From Galaxea fascicularis (Eukaryota; Cnidaria; Anthozoa; Scleractinia; Euphylliidae), in NCBI GenBank assembly GCA_948470475.1, contig OX419347.1:1470001-1534000 (forward strand): a stretch of 64,000 nucleotides of DNA, given 5' to 3'. The position numbers were made by a program, and so were the translations under genes. This document shows positions 1 through 11,985 of the stretch, one piece after another. Below the pieces are notes generated by a model that made no database searches, was not told the origin of the DNA, and saw only the letters and a list, made by a program, of their open reading frames with translations. Each line of letters starts with the position of its first letter. The first letter of the stretch is position 1.

Positions 1-1690
1 TCATGGTGAAGAAGCAGAAAGCATAAACAATGTCCAAGACTCGCTTGAATACCCAAAACCTGTGTCCGTGGGATTCTTTGAGCTCTTCTACGGCGCAAAA
101 TCGAAAGAATAAGAAGATAACAAGCCAGGAGACTCGCTCTGCGATTGATGTCCGCCAGTTCGTTTCCGAATATCGCGCCAAAACTCTGTTGTCGGACCCA
201 GGAAAATCGTTGATGACCGTGCGTCTTCAGTATTTGAAGCGATCGGGACGATCCGTGATATGGAAACCAGCAATCATCTCAGTCGTCCCGATCGTCTCGA
301 AATTTTTGGAAACGACTGGGACGATCATATGGAAACCAGGCTCCATCACAGCATTTTCTTCAGACGGATATTTTTTTTTAACTGTTTTTAATTTGTTCTT
401 AGCCATGTTTTATGAGAGATGATTTTTTTTAATCGAATTATTATTATCATGAAACGTAGTTTTTAGCATATTTTTATATATTCATACGGATTATAACTGT
501 GAATATCTTAGCATTTTAGTAGATCATATATTGAGTCGTAAGTTATATTAAGGTCCAGGACCTAGGCTTCCAAGGATATTTTTTTTTAAAAAAAACAAAA
601 AGGAGTAGAACATGGCGCGGTTAAAATGATCCTTTGATTAACAAAATTAATGGAGTCATTTCTTGGCGCTAAACAAAGAGGAAGGCTAAACAGTCATAAC
701 TAATTATCCACGTCATCCCTCTTTAATAGGCTCAATTGATTAGTTCGATTCACGCACAAAGGATGCGGCGGCATCAGCGTAAGGGAGATAAAGCCTCGCC
801 CATATTATCTGAGCCATCTGTTAAAGAAGGCCAGACTCTCTTATTGCATAAACTACCGAACGTGAACATTAATTATTTCTGTCATTAAATGTGAATATTC
901 TGAGACATACACGGTATAATAATTTATCTTTACATTTACCATTTAGGTCTGTCGCTCATTACAGAGCATTTAATTAGACCCCTCTAAATTGTATGAAAAG
1001 GAAACAGATAAACTTAAATTGCAACGTATATATCTTTCGTGACTCCAAACACCGCATTAAGACAATTTTTTCTCAAGGAATTACCCATTGTGGAGTTCCA
1101 AACGGGCTAACGCTCAGTAATGAAGCCTTCAAAAGATATTTTCCATAAGAAATTTTGTGCAGAAGTGATTGATGTTATTCAAAACAAACTAGGTTAGACT
1201 AAGTTGTGTGTCAAGCCAAGCTCAGTTACATGTTGCATTAGAAACGCTGGTAAAGTTCAGTGGACCTTCTGGCATTTTTAAATTTAAATAGTTATTTCTG
1301 AAGGTCCGTACCTTTTCTTGTTTGTTAGTCAACATAATCTTCTATTCAATACTAATAGCATAACTCTAAGGTACAAATAAAGATGTTGTTGTTGTAATGG
1401 AAATTAGGTGTGGCTTTCAGTGGACATCAAAGATACATTCTCCAAAACTGAGCTGGGCGTTTATGCGTGGCGCACCTGGCGAGGGGAGCGGTAGGGGTAA
1501 TTGGGTGTGGTTGATGAAACCTTTTTCGATCAAGAACTTAACAAACATTTACACCTACGCATCGGGTATTTTGGAGTGCACCACCATATATATATATAAT
1601 TATAGTGATGGAGGGTTATTCTACTTCACCATTGTATCCAAACATTGTGTCGTAAATACTTTTATAGCTTACACACACTGTAAGAGCGCC
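1..1690. other. Intergenic stretch, no gene supported
   Basis: AT-rich sequence with no recognisable domain. A frame on the + strand at 30-422 is open but has no family features. Near 235-350 two imperfect copies of a segment containing 'atatggaaaccag' lie about 75 bases apart, probably repeat debris. The segment 1366-1396 ends in 'acaaataaag' followed by GTT repeats, which looks like the 3' tail of a retroelement. Confidence 0.5.
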
Positions 1691-2125
1691 ATGTCATTAC
1701 CCTTGGAGTACACCAAAACCCACGATTTCGCTAAAAAGAACGCAAGCAAAAACTGTGAGTTAACAAGCTCTGATTCTCCTGGCCCAACGACGGACCAGCC
1801 ACTATCACTTGAAGACATCCAAATACAACTCCTTGACGAAAATGAGACAGATCGCACAGCTGAAAAGCGTGGAGATCCCCAAGAAATAAGACAAAGCTCG
1901 AGAACCACAGAGGATTGTGCTGTCTGTTCAATGGAAGGCGGAAGGGCTGAGAAAAGATGCCGTGTAGATGAAGTCGTATGTTCGAAGGAAGACGAAAGGG
2001 CCCGGCTACGACGTCTTGGAGTTGTGGAGATGAGCGACACCGTATCCGCAAAGCGAATGAATGCCAGAGTCTTGCGAAAGAAATTTGGAAAGGAAATGCC
2101 AGAGGTTTTTTGTAAGAAGTTGTAA
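1691..2125 (+). CDS. Hypothetical small hydrophilic protein, possible last or only exon
   Basis: I do not recognise this protein. From the ATG at 1691 it would be 144 residues; the frame is also open upstream to 1397, but that part looks less protein-like. The product is rich in charged residues (Glu, Asp, Arg, Lys), with an acidic middle and a basic C-terminus, contains several Cys residues and has no signal peptide or membrane segment. A polyadenylation-like AATAAA lies about 105 bases after the stop. The opposite strand is also open for 156 codons, which weakens the case. It could be the terminal exon of a gene starting upstream, a retroelement remnant or chance. Confidence 0.35.
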   Translation: MSLPLEYTKTHDFAKKNASKNCELTSSDSPGPTTDQPLSLEDIQIQLLDENETDRTAEKRGDPQEIRQSSRTTEDCAVCSMEGGRAEKRCRVDEVVCSKEDERARLRRLGVVEMSDTVSAKRMNARVLRKKFGKEMPEVFCKKL

Positions 2126-2230
2126 GGATTTTTTCGCATCGTGTTTTTGTTTTTTATTGAAAACGAGGCCCACAGTTCTCATTTATACAGTGGCTATTCG
2201 AAACATTGACACCAATGCCAAGTTGGCGTC

Positions 2231-2236
2231 AATAAA
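2231..2236 (+). terminator. Candidate polyadenylation signal AATAAA
   Basis: A canonical AATAAA lies 106 bases downstream of the stop of the hypothetical frame at 1691-2125. Such hexamers are common by chance in AT-rich DNA, so support is weak. Confidence 0.25.
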
Positions 2237-2978
2237 TTTTAGTCTTTATTAGTTGACTACAGACTCTCAGCTAACAGGAAATATTTAGTCCTTAGTTTCA
2301 AGTTCAATAATACGTAAATACATGCACAACCCGTCGTGATTCATGCAAGCGTTAACTGTTCTGTAAGATCATAACTGTCATGGGCATTTAACCTGTTAGA
2401 AGTCTTTATCTAACTCTTGTTAGTGATTAACATTGCAAACGAGAAATTCCGTTCAAGCCAATCACTGTTTTTAATGATATAACCTCATCACCCAAGACTG
2501 TGTTTTTGGTGTAAATAGAAATGCATTGTAGTTAGTGCTTCTTTGGTTACATCTTTGGTTACATCCGAGGTTACATCCATGGCTACTTCCGAGGTTAGTC
2601 CACGTTGGAGTCACGTTCTCTGTGGATTTACTATCTCGAAGATATTCTCTTGCTTTAATAGATCCCGACCTCTCCGCAGCCAGCGAGTGTTCCCCAGGAA
2701 GAAGCCTTTCCCCGAAGAGTTTTATAGACTGTGTTCTTGTCCATCCCTTTACTTATAGTTGTCAAAGTTAAAGTCCGTTCCCACACTTGTGAAGTAAAGA
2801 ACTTGTTTTCACACTTCAAACCTACATAAAATAGTTTCTATACATGTAAAAGGGACGTTATACTTACAGATAATGGCATTTTTCGTGTGAATGAGATGTT
2901 TTAGGCACACAATAGTTTTACACACACTGTTGGGGTTTGGAATTTTTCATACCGACAAATGGTTACGCCAATGCCCTT
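2237..2978. other. Intergenic stretch with a short tandem repeat
   Basis: This lies between the possible small gene and the 3' end of the reverse-strand receptor gene, and would hold the receptor's 3' untranslated region. Around 2543-2600 a 12-base motif, 'ggttacatc' plus variants, occurs four to five times with drift. Open frames over it are by-products of the repeat. Confidence 0.5.
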
Positions 2979-4356
2979 TTAACTGTCATAATGAGTCACT
3001 TTATATAAGACAATTTGAGATGATGCGGTGCATATTGAGGACGAGTGATCTCGTTCTTCGCGTCCTCTGTGAAGAAGGGCTTGGATGTGCAGAGGCATCG
3101 AATTTAATCTGAGATTCTTTCTTAACTCCTTTATAAACTGTCCCTGTCTGAAAGCGCAAAGGATTGGATTTATGCAAGCATTAATCCCAAGACAGGCGAT
3201 TGGAAACCAGAACCCAAATACAAACAAAATCTGGGTTTCTGTGTTGTTGTTGTTAAGATCAATGACTTTGTGGATATTTGCTACTGGCACCATCGCAATG
3301 ATGAGAATCAACGGTGTCAGCAAAAGAAAAAAGTTCGTAGTAACAACAAGAGCAATTTTCTTGAGAATGACCACTTCCCGTTTGATGCCAAGATCAGCCC
3401 CCGATTGACGCACGAAAAAAAATATCCCCACATACAGTGGGATGTCGACTATGTATAGCATGATGAGAACACCCAGGCAGATCAAGAAGGTGTTTGACTC
3501 TTTTGAAACCGGAAAGCTGCACATCATGGTTGCGCGGAATCGGAGGTTTGGAAGGAAAAGAGGCGAGAGCGCGTAGAGCAGAGATAAAATCCAAACAAAA
3601 ATTAAGCAGGCTAAAGCCATTCTCTTACTCAAGCGACGGTCTGGATTCATGCAATGCACTATCGAACAATATTTCTCAACGGTGAGCAAAAGCGAGGACA
3701 CCGCTGACACACATTGTGCCGAAGTGAACATTGCTGTGGTCAGCCGACAGAGAACACCTCCTCCCAGAATCAAATCTTTGCCATCACGTATGTCAGCAGT
3801 GGATAAAAAGTTAAATATGTTCAGACTGCCGATGATGACTGAATAAATTCCCATAAGAAGATCGCACATAGCCACGTTAGTGATAAGTAGCATCGATGTT
3901 GACTGACGTAGAATTTTCGAAGACAAAACGGTTATTAAAATGATTATGTTCAGCAGGATGGCAATCGCACCCATAATGTAGGACGTATAAAACAGTTTCT
4001 GCGGAACACTCGTTATTTTCCGCTGCTCTTGTAGATCACGATTTTTCCTCACACGAGGCATACATTCAATCTGAATTGGTAGAGGGCAATACACAAAAAA
4101 TCCGTGTTCCGTAAAAAATTTTGCTGTTGGATTCGTGGCATACACGCCTGCATGTTTTGCATAGACGGTTTTGAACAGCGTGCAGTTGAAACATTCCTTA
4201 CTCCACGTAACACCGAAAATTTTTCTAAGTGATGGACATCTCAGAACGTTTTCATCAGGGATCCATAAACTTCCAGTCAAATCCAAGGTCCCGAGACTCG
4301 GTAGATTCGTAATTAGGTCGCCCTCCCATCTTTGCAACGGATTAAAGCTAAGATCA
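2979..4356 (-). CDS. LGR terminal exon: last LRR, hinge and seven-transmembrane domain
   Basis: This exon begins at an acceptor (TTTTCCACAG on the reverse strand) and runs to the stop at 2979-2981. It encodes the end of the LRR domain, a hinge with CFNC and CPLP cysteines, and all seven helices. TM1 contains YIMGAIAILLN. TM2 contains NVAMCDLLMG, with the conserved Asp. The end of TM3 has VEKYCSIVH where most class A receptors have DRY. TM7 has NPILCAF in place of NPxxY. The C-terminal tail is short, basic and then Ser-rich (HSSSI). Confidence 0.9.
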
Positions 4357-6805
4357 CTGTGGAAAAACAATGAACATCAATATGCTGAGTAAGGATTTCT
4401 TGGAGCTACAAATTATCATTACCATTACCAACGGATTAAAGGTAAGATCACAACGGCACAAGCTGAACATTAACCCTTTAGAGCCTAAGATCAAGCAAAT
4501 TCATCTTGTGATCCACCACTCTGTTTTATGAAGCGTTGATATGACAAGGAGAAATTTGATGGTGATCACTCTTAGGGTTTCAAGGATTAATACGTTGGAT
4601 GAGGAAATTTTGGGGAATAAAGGTTTCTTCGAGCTGTAAGTCAGTTACCATTAGCCGATGCAGTCTACCCTGGATGCCAGAGGTCTTCTCGTTTGCCAGC
4701 GGCGAAGAGCTTCAGAGCGAGTGTTGCTGGTCGGCGAGAGACCTCTGGCTCAGGCAGTTAAGTCTTTTGAGCGCGCCGATCCAATCACGTTGCCATTTAT
4801 TTCTCTAGAGTCAAAATTTGACCCTAGGAATCTGATTGGTCGGTTGAAGAAACGTTTCTTAAAAGGGCTGCTATTGGTTAAGTGCGCGATGATCTGATGC
4901 TGTGTTTCTAAAATAAGCTCTGACTGCGGATGTCAATCAAAGGCAATTGGCGTCGGCATGGAAGTGAGGTTGTTATCCGTTGGTACCAGAGGTTTTTTTC
5001 TCGCCGCTTCGCGACTCGCCTTCGCGGCTTCGCCGCTCAATTCTGTCGCCCCTAACGAGAAGAAAAACTCTGGCACCCAGGGTAATGCAGTCTGACCAAG
5101 TAGGGAGATTGGAATAAAAAAACAAAGATCATTTGAACAGGAATTTTAAGTGGGAAAAATACTTACAGAGATTTCAATTTATTGAGTGTTCCAAAGGCAC
5201 CATCTTTAATACTGGTGATGTTGTTGTGAGCCAGTGAACTGGAAGAAAACCAAATGATTAGCACTGCAGCACGCTTAAGGCTCCCACAAACGAGGAAACA
5301 TTGTTTCCCGAAATATTTCTTGGGTGCGCAAACGAGCAGGAAGCAAAAAAAAAATGTTTTGCTTTCTTGCTGCGCAAAAGAGGAAGCATTTGCCGAGGAA
5401 GCAAAATGTTTCTGAAAATATTCAGAAACAGTTTTGCTTCCGCAACAAATGTTGCGTGCGCTCAATCGGGGAAAACAATGTTTCCACAACATTGTTTCCA
5501 CGACAATGTTTCCTCGTTTGCGGAGGCCTTTAGTCGGAAAAGACGCAGGCACTATTCGTCTGTAATATTAACGGCCTGTTGTTCTTGGAACTATAGAATA
5601 CAAACAAATGCTGGTGGACGAACAAAGCGAGCTAATGAGAGGTCTACTGTTTAGGCACTAGCATAGCGGCGAAGACGTAGCGTGAAAACCACCTTTACTA
5701 AACCGGAAAACCATTAATTCGCCACCTCATATACACATCCACCAACAACAGGAAAAGCTCACCGTTTATGCTTGGAAATTGCCGGACAACTAAGATGATT
5801 TAGGTGTTTCTGTTCTCAAATTATATGGAAATTCTATATACAAAATTTTACAAAATACATGATAATGATGATCACAATGATGATGATGACAGTGATGGTG
5901 GTGATGATGATACTAATGATGATGGTGATGATGGTGATGATGATGATGATGGCAATTGATAATAATGATGATGATGACGATGATGATGACGATCATGAAG
6001 ACGATGCTGATGGTGGTGATGATGATGACGATGTTGACGATGACGCTTTTTAGAGAAACTCAAAGAAACTCAGGTGTCAATTACTTACAGGTTTACTAAC
6101 TGACTCTGATTCCACAGAAATTCAGTGGGTACTTCATCAAGACTGTTCCGTGACAAATCTCTGTACAACACAACAATGAAACAATTGTCTTCAATGAATA
6201 TTGATCAATTACCGCTTGGAAACTCGTAATTTTATTGTCTGCCGAGTTTTTACTTGAAATGTCACGGTTGAGGCAGTGTGTATTAGCTATGTGAATCACG
6301 TTGACAAAAGAGGTCATCTGATCTTTTATTTTGGTTTTACTATGAAGAATTCCTTTAACATTTTTCTCTTTAGTTTCTCAAAGTGAATGGATCATTTAAC
6401 AAAAGGAAAATAAAGAAAAAGGAAAGCCAAATAAACTCTGTAAGAGAATAAGAAGCACAAATTTTCAGTAGCAGTTATGACTTCTATCAGAATGGTCGTG
6501 CTAGCTTCCCAACCAAGCCAGAAGTAAAGGCTTGTGATTGGACGAAATGCAAATAACATAGGGTAAGCATTAATTGACAACAAAAATTGCCCTCACAATG
6601 ATTCAAACAGAAGGAAAGGCGTTGATGATTCCATGGAGCCATTTAGTTGACAAGTGGCATTCCAGAATCCGTTGGGAGTAAAGGTGCAGTCGCATCGCTT
6701 ATCTTCTTCACAACGCCCAGGGACGCTGGAGTTCCAGGAGCCCTCAGTACTAGTCAGCAGGTCGCATAGCAGTAACGCGCCAGCGAGAACCCGAAACACT
6801 TTCAT
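2979..6805 (-). CDS. Leucine-rich-repeat G-protein-coupled receptor (LGR / relaxin-receptor-like), complete
   Basis: A rhodopsin-class receptor with an extracellular leucine-rich-repeat domain, predicted to sit in the plasma membrane and bind a peptide or protein ligand. My model has four exons on the reverse strand: 6597-6805, 6089-6160, 5167-5238 and 2979-4356. All introns are phase 2 with GT-AG ends, and the joined frame is 576 residues. Order: signal peptide (about residues 1-23), Cys-rich LRR N-cap with the CDCTF motif, three LRRs (LDLSRNSL, LSLAHNNI, LDLSFNPL), a Cys-containing hinge, then seven transmembrane helices. The two middle exons are exactly 72 bases, one 24-residue repeat each, which is typical of LGR genes. 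It has fewer repeats than vertebrate LGR4-8. The cognate ligand cannot be named. Similar compact LRR receptors are multi-copy in cnidarians. Confidence 0.85.
4405..4475 (-). pseudogene. Decayed copy of the LGR LRR exon boundary
   Basis: Inside the LGR intron, just upstream of the 7TM exon in gene orientation, a second copy of that exon's 5' boundary is visible: 'acggattaaag-taagatcac' occurs at 4338-4357 and again at about 4433-4452. On the reverse strand the copy would read DLTFNPL where the live exon reads DLSFNPL, but the acceptor AG is lost and the frame soon degenerates. I read it as a remnant of a partial tandem duplication. Confidence 0.55.
4484..4592. repeat. Dispersed repeat copy, related to 28848-28955
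   Basis: This segment shares long blocks with 28848-28955 in the same orientation, for example 'tcaagcaaatt.atcttgtg', 'ctgttttat.aag.gttgatat' and 'aaatttgatg'. It resembles a short non-autonomous element carrying 'ttaaccctt' and 'cactctt.gggttt' ends that I associate with coral genomes. Confidence 0.55.
5167..5238 (-). CDS. LGR exon 3, single leucine-rich repeat
   Basis: A 72-base exon encoding one 24-residue repeat (LAHNNITSIKDGAFGTL core). Flanks on the reverse strand are CTTCCAG acceptor and GTAAGT donor, phase 2 on both sides, so it can be added or dropped without a frameshift. Confidence 0.85.
5274..5533. mobile_element. Foldback MITE in an LGR intron
   Basis: About 260 bases with long terminal inverted repeats. 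The left end reads 'cacaaacgaggaaacattgt' and the right end is its near-perfect reverse complement ('acaatgtttcctcgtttgcg'). The interior is itself full of internal palindromes built from 'aacattgtttcc'. It has no coding capacity; frames across it are artefacts. A shorter derivative of the same family sits at 54264-54340. Confidence 0.75.
5859..6052. repeat. Trinucleotide microsatellite (ATG/GAT with GAC, GGT variants)
   Basis: Nearly 200 bases of imperfect (GAT)n with GAC and GGT variants, located in the LGR intron. It creates spurious frames encoding poly-Asp or Met on + and poly-His or Ser on -. Confidence 0.9.
6089..6160 (-). CDS. LGR exon 2, single leucine-rich repeat
   Basis: A 72-base exon with core DLSRNSLDEVPTEFLWN. 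It has a TTGTACAG acceptor and a GTAAGT donor, phase 2 on both sides. A long GAT/ATG microsatellite sits about 35 bases beyond its donor. Confidence 0.8.
6597..6805 (-). CDS. LGR exon 1, signal peptide and LRR N-terminal cap
   Basis: Starts with ATG at 6805-6803. The first residues, MKVFRVLAGALLLCDLLTST, form a hydrophobic signal peptide. A Cys-rich segment follows (GRCEEDKRCDCTF ... ATCQLNG) typical of an LRRNT cap. The exon ends at a GTGAGG donor in phase 2, so the split Leu codon is completed by exon 2. The start is chosen because it is the first Met and gives a clean signal peptide. Confidence 0.8.
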
Positions 6806-9800
6806 CGCAGGATCTGTCCATTGAAAAGATTAAAAACAGCAATTCCCAATTAAAGGTTTGATCCAGATGTTTAGAGTGAATAAACGGTGGATGATAAGTA
6901 AAGAAAGATGCTAAAATTGAAACGATAACAACGAGGGACATCAGGGGTCAAAATACTATTTATGACTGCTTGTTCTACCTTTCAAGCAATTTAATGCACA
7001 TTGTAATCTTTATTTGATTTATCAATGACTACTTTTTTGATAGTATGATATGTAACTATGCCATTTTTATTCTAACATTACTAGTTTTGTGCCATGCATT
7101 TCTCTCCTCAGTTCTTCGTAATTATCCCTGAAAAATTACAGTATTTTAAAAGATACGTCTCTTATCTACCGTTTGTTGAAGAATAAATACCCACTATATT
7201 GCCGTGAACATGGACTTCAATTATTTGCTTTAAAATCCGAACACATCTTTGATTTGAATGTTGCGCTTCTCTTTCCAATTGCAACTTGTATTTAAGATAG
7301 ATTTTCTTGAAAACTATATGCATGCTATGGATAAAAAATACTGACGCGTCTTGGGAAGTTAAAATTACCTCTTCTACATTGGAGGATCGTCAATTCTTTC
7401 CTTTGAGACCCAAACGGTATTTCCGCGAGAGGAAGGAACCGTTGACAGTAATACCTAATGAAGATAATTTCTAAAATGCTTTCTTTTTTTTTATCTTGCT
7501 GTTTAAGGTACAAATTAGAATTTTTTTCATTAACTTGACAGTACACTTGGCGTGTAACTAGTAACAAAATTCGGCTTGGAGGGTTTTAAGCTGTGACAGG
7601 TGGAATGAAAGCTTACCTCCTGCCGTTATTGGGGATAAACAAGAGACCCAATCTTAGTTGTTTTACTTCGCCATCTTATTGTTATCCCAATTTTCCTTGG
7701 CATTGAAGGATAGCTCAGAAGCATTTTTTCACCTTAAAACTTTAATCTTAAATTTCTTTAGTAAGGCCACATTTTAAGACTGCTTGATAGTCGCCAGGTT
7801 TTGCTGTACCTGTCATGGCAGCCCATTTACACCTTCTTCATGCGGAAATTTTCAAGTCATTCCTAATATCGTTTGTCACAGCTTCCGTTGCGCTTTCCAC
7901 ATTTAATTAGCATTTTTCTGCGCTCAGTTGGAGCTGAATGCATAAGAAAATAGGCAGTAACATTTAGAAAAAACGACTAAAGAAACTCTCGTTTCTTTAC
8001 TGATACCTCGTCAAATGCATTAATTCGGTATTTATGTCACTTTTTAGATAAGGCAAGGAGTACATATTTGAAATCGAAAGTATCAAATATCAAATATCAA
8101 AGAATCAAATATAATATCAAATACTAGCATTTCTGTTATTTCTGTATTGTTCTGAAAACCTGCACTAAAATGATTACTAACCCTTCGAAGGTATAACCTC
8201 GGAATCATCCAAACAATTGAAGCACTGACATACTACAAATTAAATAGAATGGCTCCCCAGTTCGTGGGTTAGTCTCCCTCCAGTTTGAATATAAGGACAA
8301 CGCCTGGATGTGGTCATTTAGTAGTCTGACACTGCGAGTCAGTATTGACTGGCATATATGTTTGGGCTCTAATTCCCTCATATAGCAGCACGGCCTTCTT
8401 TTTTTCGCAAGCGCTTCGATCGAATATCCTCACAGAACATTTTAAAAAATGACCATTGTAATAGGGATAATTATGTTTGCCCCTTATAGCTCAGTATCAC
8501 CGGAGACATCTATTTGTCTCTGCAATTCCTTGATTTTCGCTTTTGATTACGTGAAAGAGAGGGCTAATTTTGTATGGATTCATGAAGATTAAGAGCTTTT
8601 ATCTTTGATAAGACTGTTTACAATTAACACTATCGAGAAGGGAAATAATAAATAAACCAATCGACCCAAGCAACAGTGAATCGGAATGCCAGCTAATCCA
8701 CGCTAGACGGCAAGGTTTCAGAAAAAAAAACCTTTGAAGGCCACAACAAGAACGGTAGAAATGTAGCTTTGTGTGGAGAATAAATGAGAAACAAATTATA
8801 CCGAAAAACCCAGGGTGAGGTGCAAAATGTTTTGCATACGTAGTAATTTTATGATTTCAACTGACTTCTCCAAAGACCAAATTACTCAAACAGCTCGTCG
8901 ATAAATTGGTGGATTGCCTTTAAAATAATCTAACCCTTACGATACTTTTTAACGAAAAAGGTGTCATTGTTGTTTGATAAATTACAGAATTCGATCTTCC
9001 CTAGATATATTACCTGTAATTTGCATCCCTCGCCCTTCTAAAGATACACTAACTGATTGGGAAGCACTGTGAACCAGTGCAGTTGATAACTCGGACCTCA
9101 CCGCAACTCTCACAATTGAGACGTTTACTCCCTTTCTTCTGAAGCACGCCAGGAAGGAATCATTACCAACCTTTATATTTTCATGTTTTCACTATACAAT
9201 ATTGTCGTTAGGTTGCAACAAAATGAATTCAAAGACGAAACTGCAATTTGCGAGATATTTCTTAATTAGGTTTTGTACTTCCAAAAAGCCGCTGCAAAAT
9301 CTTATTGCCTGAGGGAAATAGTCAAAGAGGAAATTAAAAGCAATATCGTTCTATTGTTTTCAAGGATTTTAATGTTTACAGGGTTTTATCAATTTCGGCA
9401 TTTGTGATTGCTTTACAAAACAAAAACAAAAAAAATGCTGTCGAAAAATGGCACCCAGAACTTTTTCGTTTTTTTTATTTTATTTATTTTTTTACAAAGA
9501 AGGCCCCTTGTGTATCAGACTTCGTTTACACTGTATATAGCAGATCAATCATTACACGCGGGCGCACAACTTGGTACGGTTTTTATGAAGTGAAAGGAAA
9601 CCGGCACAAACAGCTCATTCTTTTTCATTCTATAGCGGAAAGGTTACTTGCCAGAGCATCCGCGGCCGGGTCGATCCAATCGTTTCAAGGGCTTACCATA
9701 CGCTTAGAGCGGTGTGAAATCCGCTTCGGGTGCAAACTTGTGCTCCTCTCTATGGCAGCATTGCAGCTGCTCCCCGGTACAAGATTAAAAATCATGCGTT

Positions 9801-11389
9801 ATTAAGTCAGTGTTGTATGAACAAACACAAAACCCACCTGCATGGTTTCCATGACAAGACACAAAGGCGAACACCTTTTCTTTTTATTACAATTGTACAA
9901 AAACCGAAACTCAGTATAGCAGAGCCAAAGGAAGAGGAACGGCTAGGAGGATTAGAAGAACAAAAGATAACGATGACTAACTCGATAGCCTTGGCTACCT
10001 CGGTCACGGGGCATGATTTAAATTTAAAGTTCTTGTCTGTACATTTTGTGTTGCCCAACTCTGTAGTGTGCAGTATTTTTTACTGCTTGTGTATCAAACT
10101 ATGGAAACTGTACAAAAACAATAGAATCTAAAATCAAAAAATCAACACTCGGGGTTGTGGGTGTGAGTCACCTTGCTGTCCGCTCAGTAATATGTCATTA
10201 AAAGCCATACCTCTTTTACCATTTTACACAAAGTAGTGCTTCATACTATCAAAATTAATATATGTGAAAAGTTTCTAATATTTAGTCGGAAATGCCCGAA
10301 GAAGTTCCATGAACAAATGCAAATTGACACTGAGAGATGCCGTCAGAACGGAGCTGTCGCATGAACTCGACTTTTACGAAAGTTACTTTCATTTAAATAC
10401 CTCTTACTAACCGAGTTCGAGATCGTTTTGTGAGTTACGGACCAAGTTTATTCCCGTTCGCCCTATGGCCCAAGGACGAAGCTCGCGGGCCATAAATCAA
10501 CGGAAAAAAAACGAGGAACTGTCACTTACAGTAGGGATCGAGAAAACAAGACATTTATTATTTCTCTGAGGTTAATCGGGCGCGCAGGAAAGAAAAGTTT
10601 CAAATTTATTTTTTCAAGTTTTCAAATTCAGTAGAATACGGCCCGCTAAATTGACCAATCACCACACGCATACTGAGAGAAGTATAATAAGGCAATTATT
10701 ATAGCCTATGGACTGTGAAAAAGGTGTTTGCCTCGGTTTAGGAGAGGAAGTTAATGTGTGGAGTTTCATTGTAAACCGCCACGCAGGAAGACGTGGGAGA
10801 TACGTGTCGGTAATACGATATTCGATTGTACGCAGTACAGTAATAGTTAGTAATATTGTGCCATCGTAAACACGTCCTCTTGACCTAAATAAAATTTGCC
10901 ATGTCATTTGTCCTGACCATGAAAGTTGGGTATTGTTTTCGTTTCAACTGTTATCTTAAGCTTGAAGATCAGCCATTACTTTTATCATCTGTGGGGTCGT
11001 TAAGTGTTCAATGTTTAGGTTCTGTGTGTCTTTCCAGGATTTGTTTGTCATTTGCCGGACGTATGATCCATTTTAACGATTATTTTTCAATAAAATTACA
11101 CGGAGAAGCAGGTACTTTGATGAATCAATAGTTAACCTTGACATCAACGACGTCACCTTTTTTGAATGCATAAAGCATGTGACTGTGTGTATGTAGCATA
11201 TGTAGCGTATGAGGGTAATAGTAAAATATGTTCAAAATCGTTGCCGAAAATTTTACCCGCAAAAAAACAAACATAACGTCAATCCATTTACCATAATTTG
11301 TCCAAATACTGACTGAAACGGTTGTCTTCTTTCAATTTAGAGTAAAGCCACCCGAATATCTCATTCATAGATACCTTATTTTATTCGAA

Positions 11390-11740
11390 TATGCGTCCAC
11401 CCTGAAAGCCCAAAAATTTAAAAAGCGCCCACCCCGGCTAAAGGCCCCAAATAGCCTGTCTTTCGCTCGTTCTCGTTCCCTGGCCTCCACTATCTAAGAG
11501 CCTGGAACAGGCCAGCCCAAAAACATAATGAGCGCCCACCTTCGAATATGTGCTCACCCTGAAAGCCCAAAACGTTAGTACAGTACGCGTCCACCTTCGA
11601 ATAAGCGCTCATCCTCGAATAATCGCTCACTTTGAAAGCTGTATAAAAGTTAATAAGCGCCGACCTTAAAAGCCCAAAAACTAATAAGCGCCCACCTTTA
11701 AGCTTCGAATAAGCGGTCACACTGAAAAAAACTGCAAACT
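11390..11740. repeat. Minisatellite of 'gaataagcgc(c/t)cacc' units
   Basis: Degenerate tandem units combine 'aataagcgcccacc', 'tcgaatatgcgctcaccctg' and 'aaagcccaaaaa'. At least seven copies of the 'gcgcccacc / gcgctcacc' core are seen. No coding signal. Confidence 0.7.
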
Positions 11741-11887
11741 ATCATGAATATTAATTTCGGGAAGGGAGGTAATGTTATACATCACATGAAACCAGATTTT
11801 CATGTATTACTAAAATTTTTCTTGGTTTGCTTAATTTATTTAATTTATCAATTGTATCATATCTCTATCTCATATAATTATTGATTT

Positions 11888-11985
11888 AGTTTAGGCAGGT
11901 CCACATCAGCTGTAAAGTTGCGAAAATTTTTAACCTGCGTTATCAAATAAAGTTATGTATGTATGTATCTATGTATGTATGCCTT
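11888..11985 (+). mobile_element. Retroelement 3' tail followed by a (GTAT)n microsatellite
   Basis: The segment 'aacctgcgttatcaaataaag' is followed by 'ttatgtatgtatgtatc' repeats. LINE 3' ends in many invertebrates finish in exactly this way, with an AATAAAG-like end and a simple tetranucleotide repeat. No reverse-transcriptase coding sequence adjoins it, so it is a truncated copy. Confidence 0.5.

Noticed and set aside
5274..5533. CRISPR-like repeat pattern ('aacattgtttcc' repeated)
   Set aside because: Repeats are palindromic, irregularly spaced and bounded by terminal inverted repeats, so it is a foldback element in a eukaryotic intron.
5859..6063. Met/Asp-rich and His/Ser-rich proteins
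   Set aside because: Artefacts of a trinucleotide microsatellite.
9404..9805. 133-codon + frame in the intergenic region
   Set aside because: Homopolymer-rich start, no domain, and overlapping alternative frames of similar length. No support for a gene.
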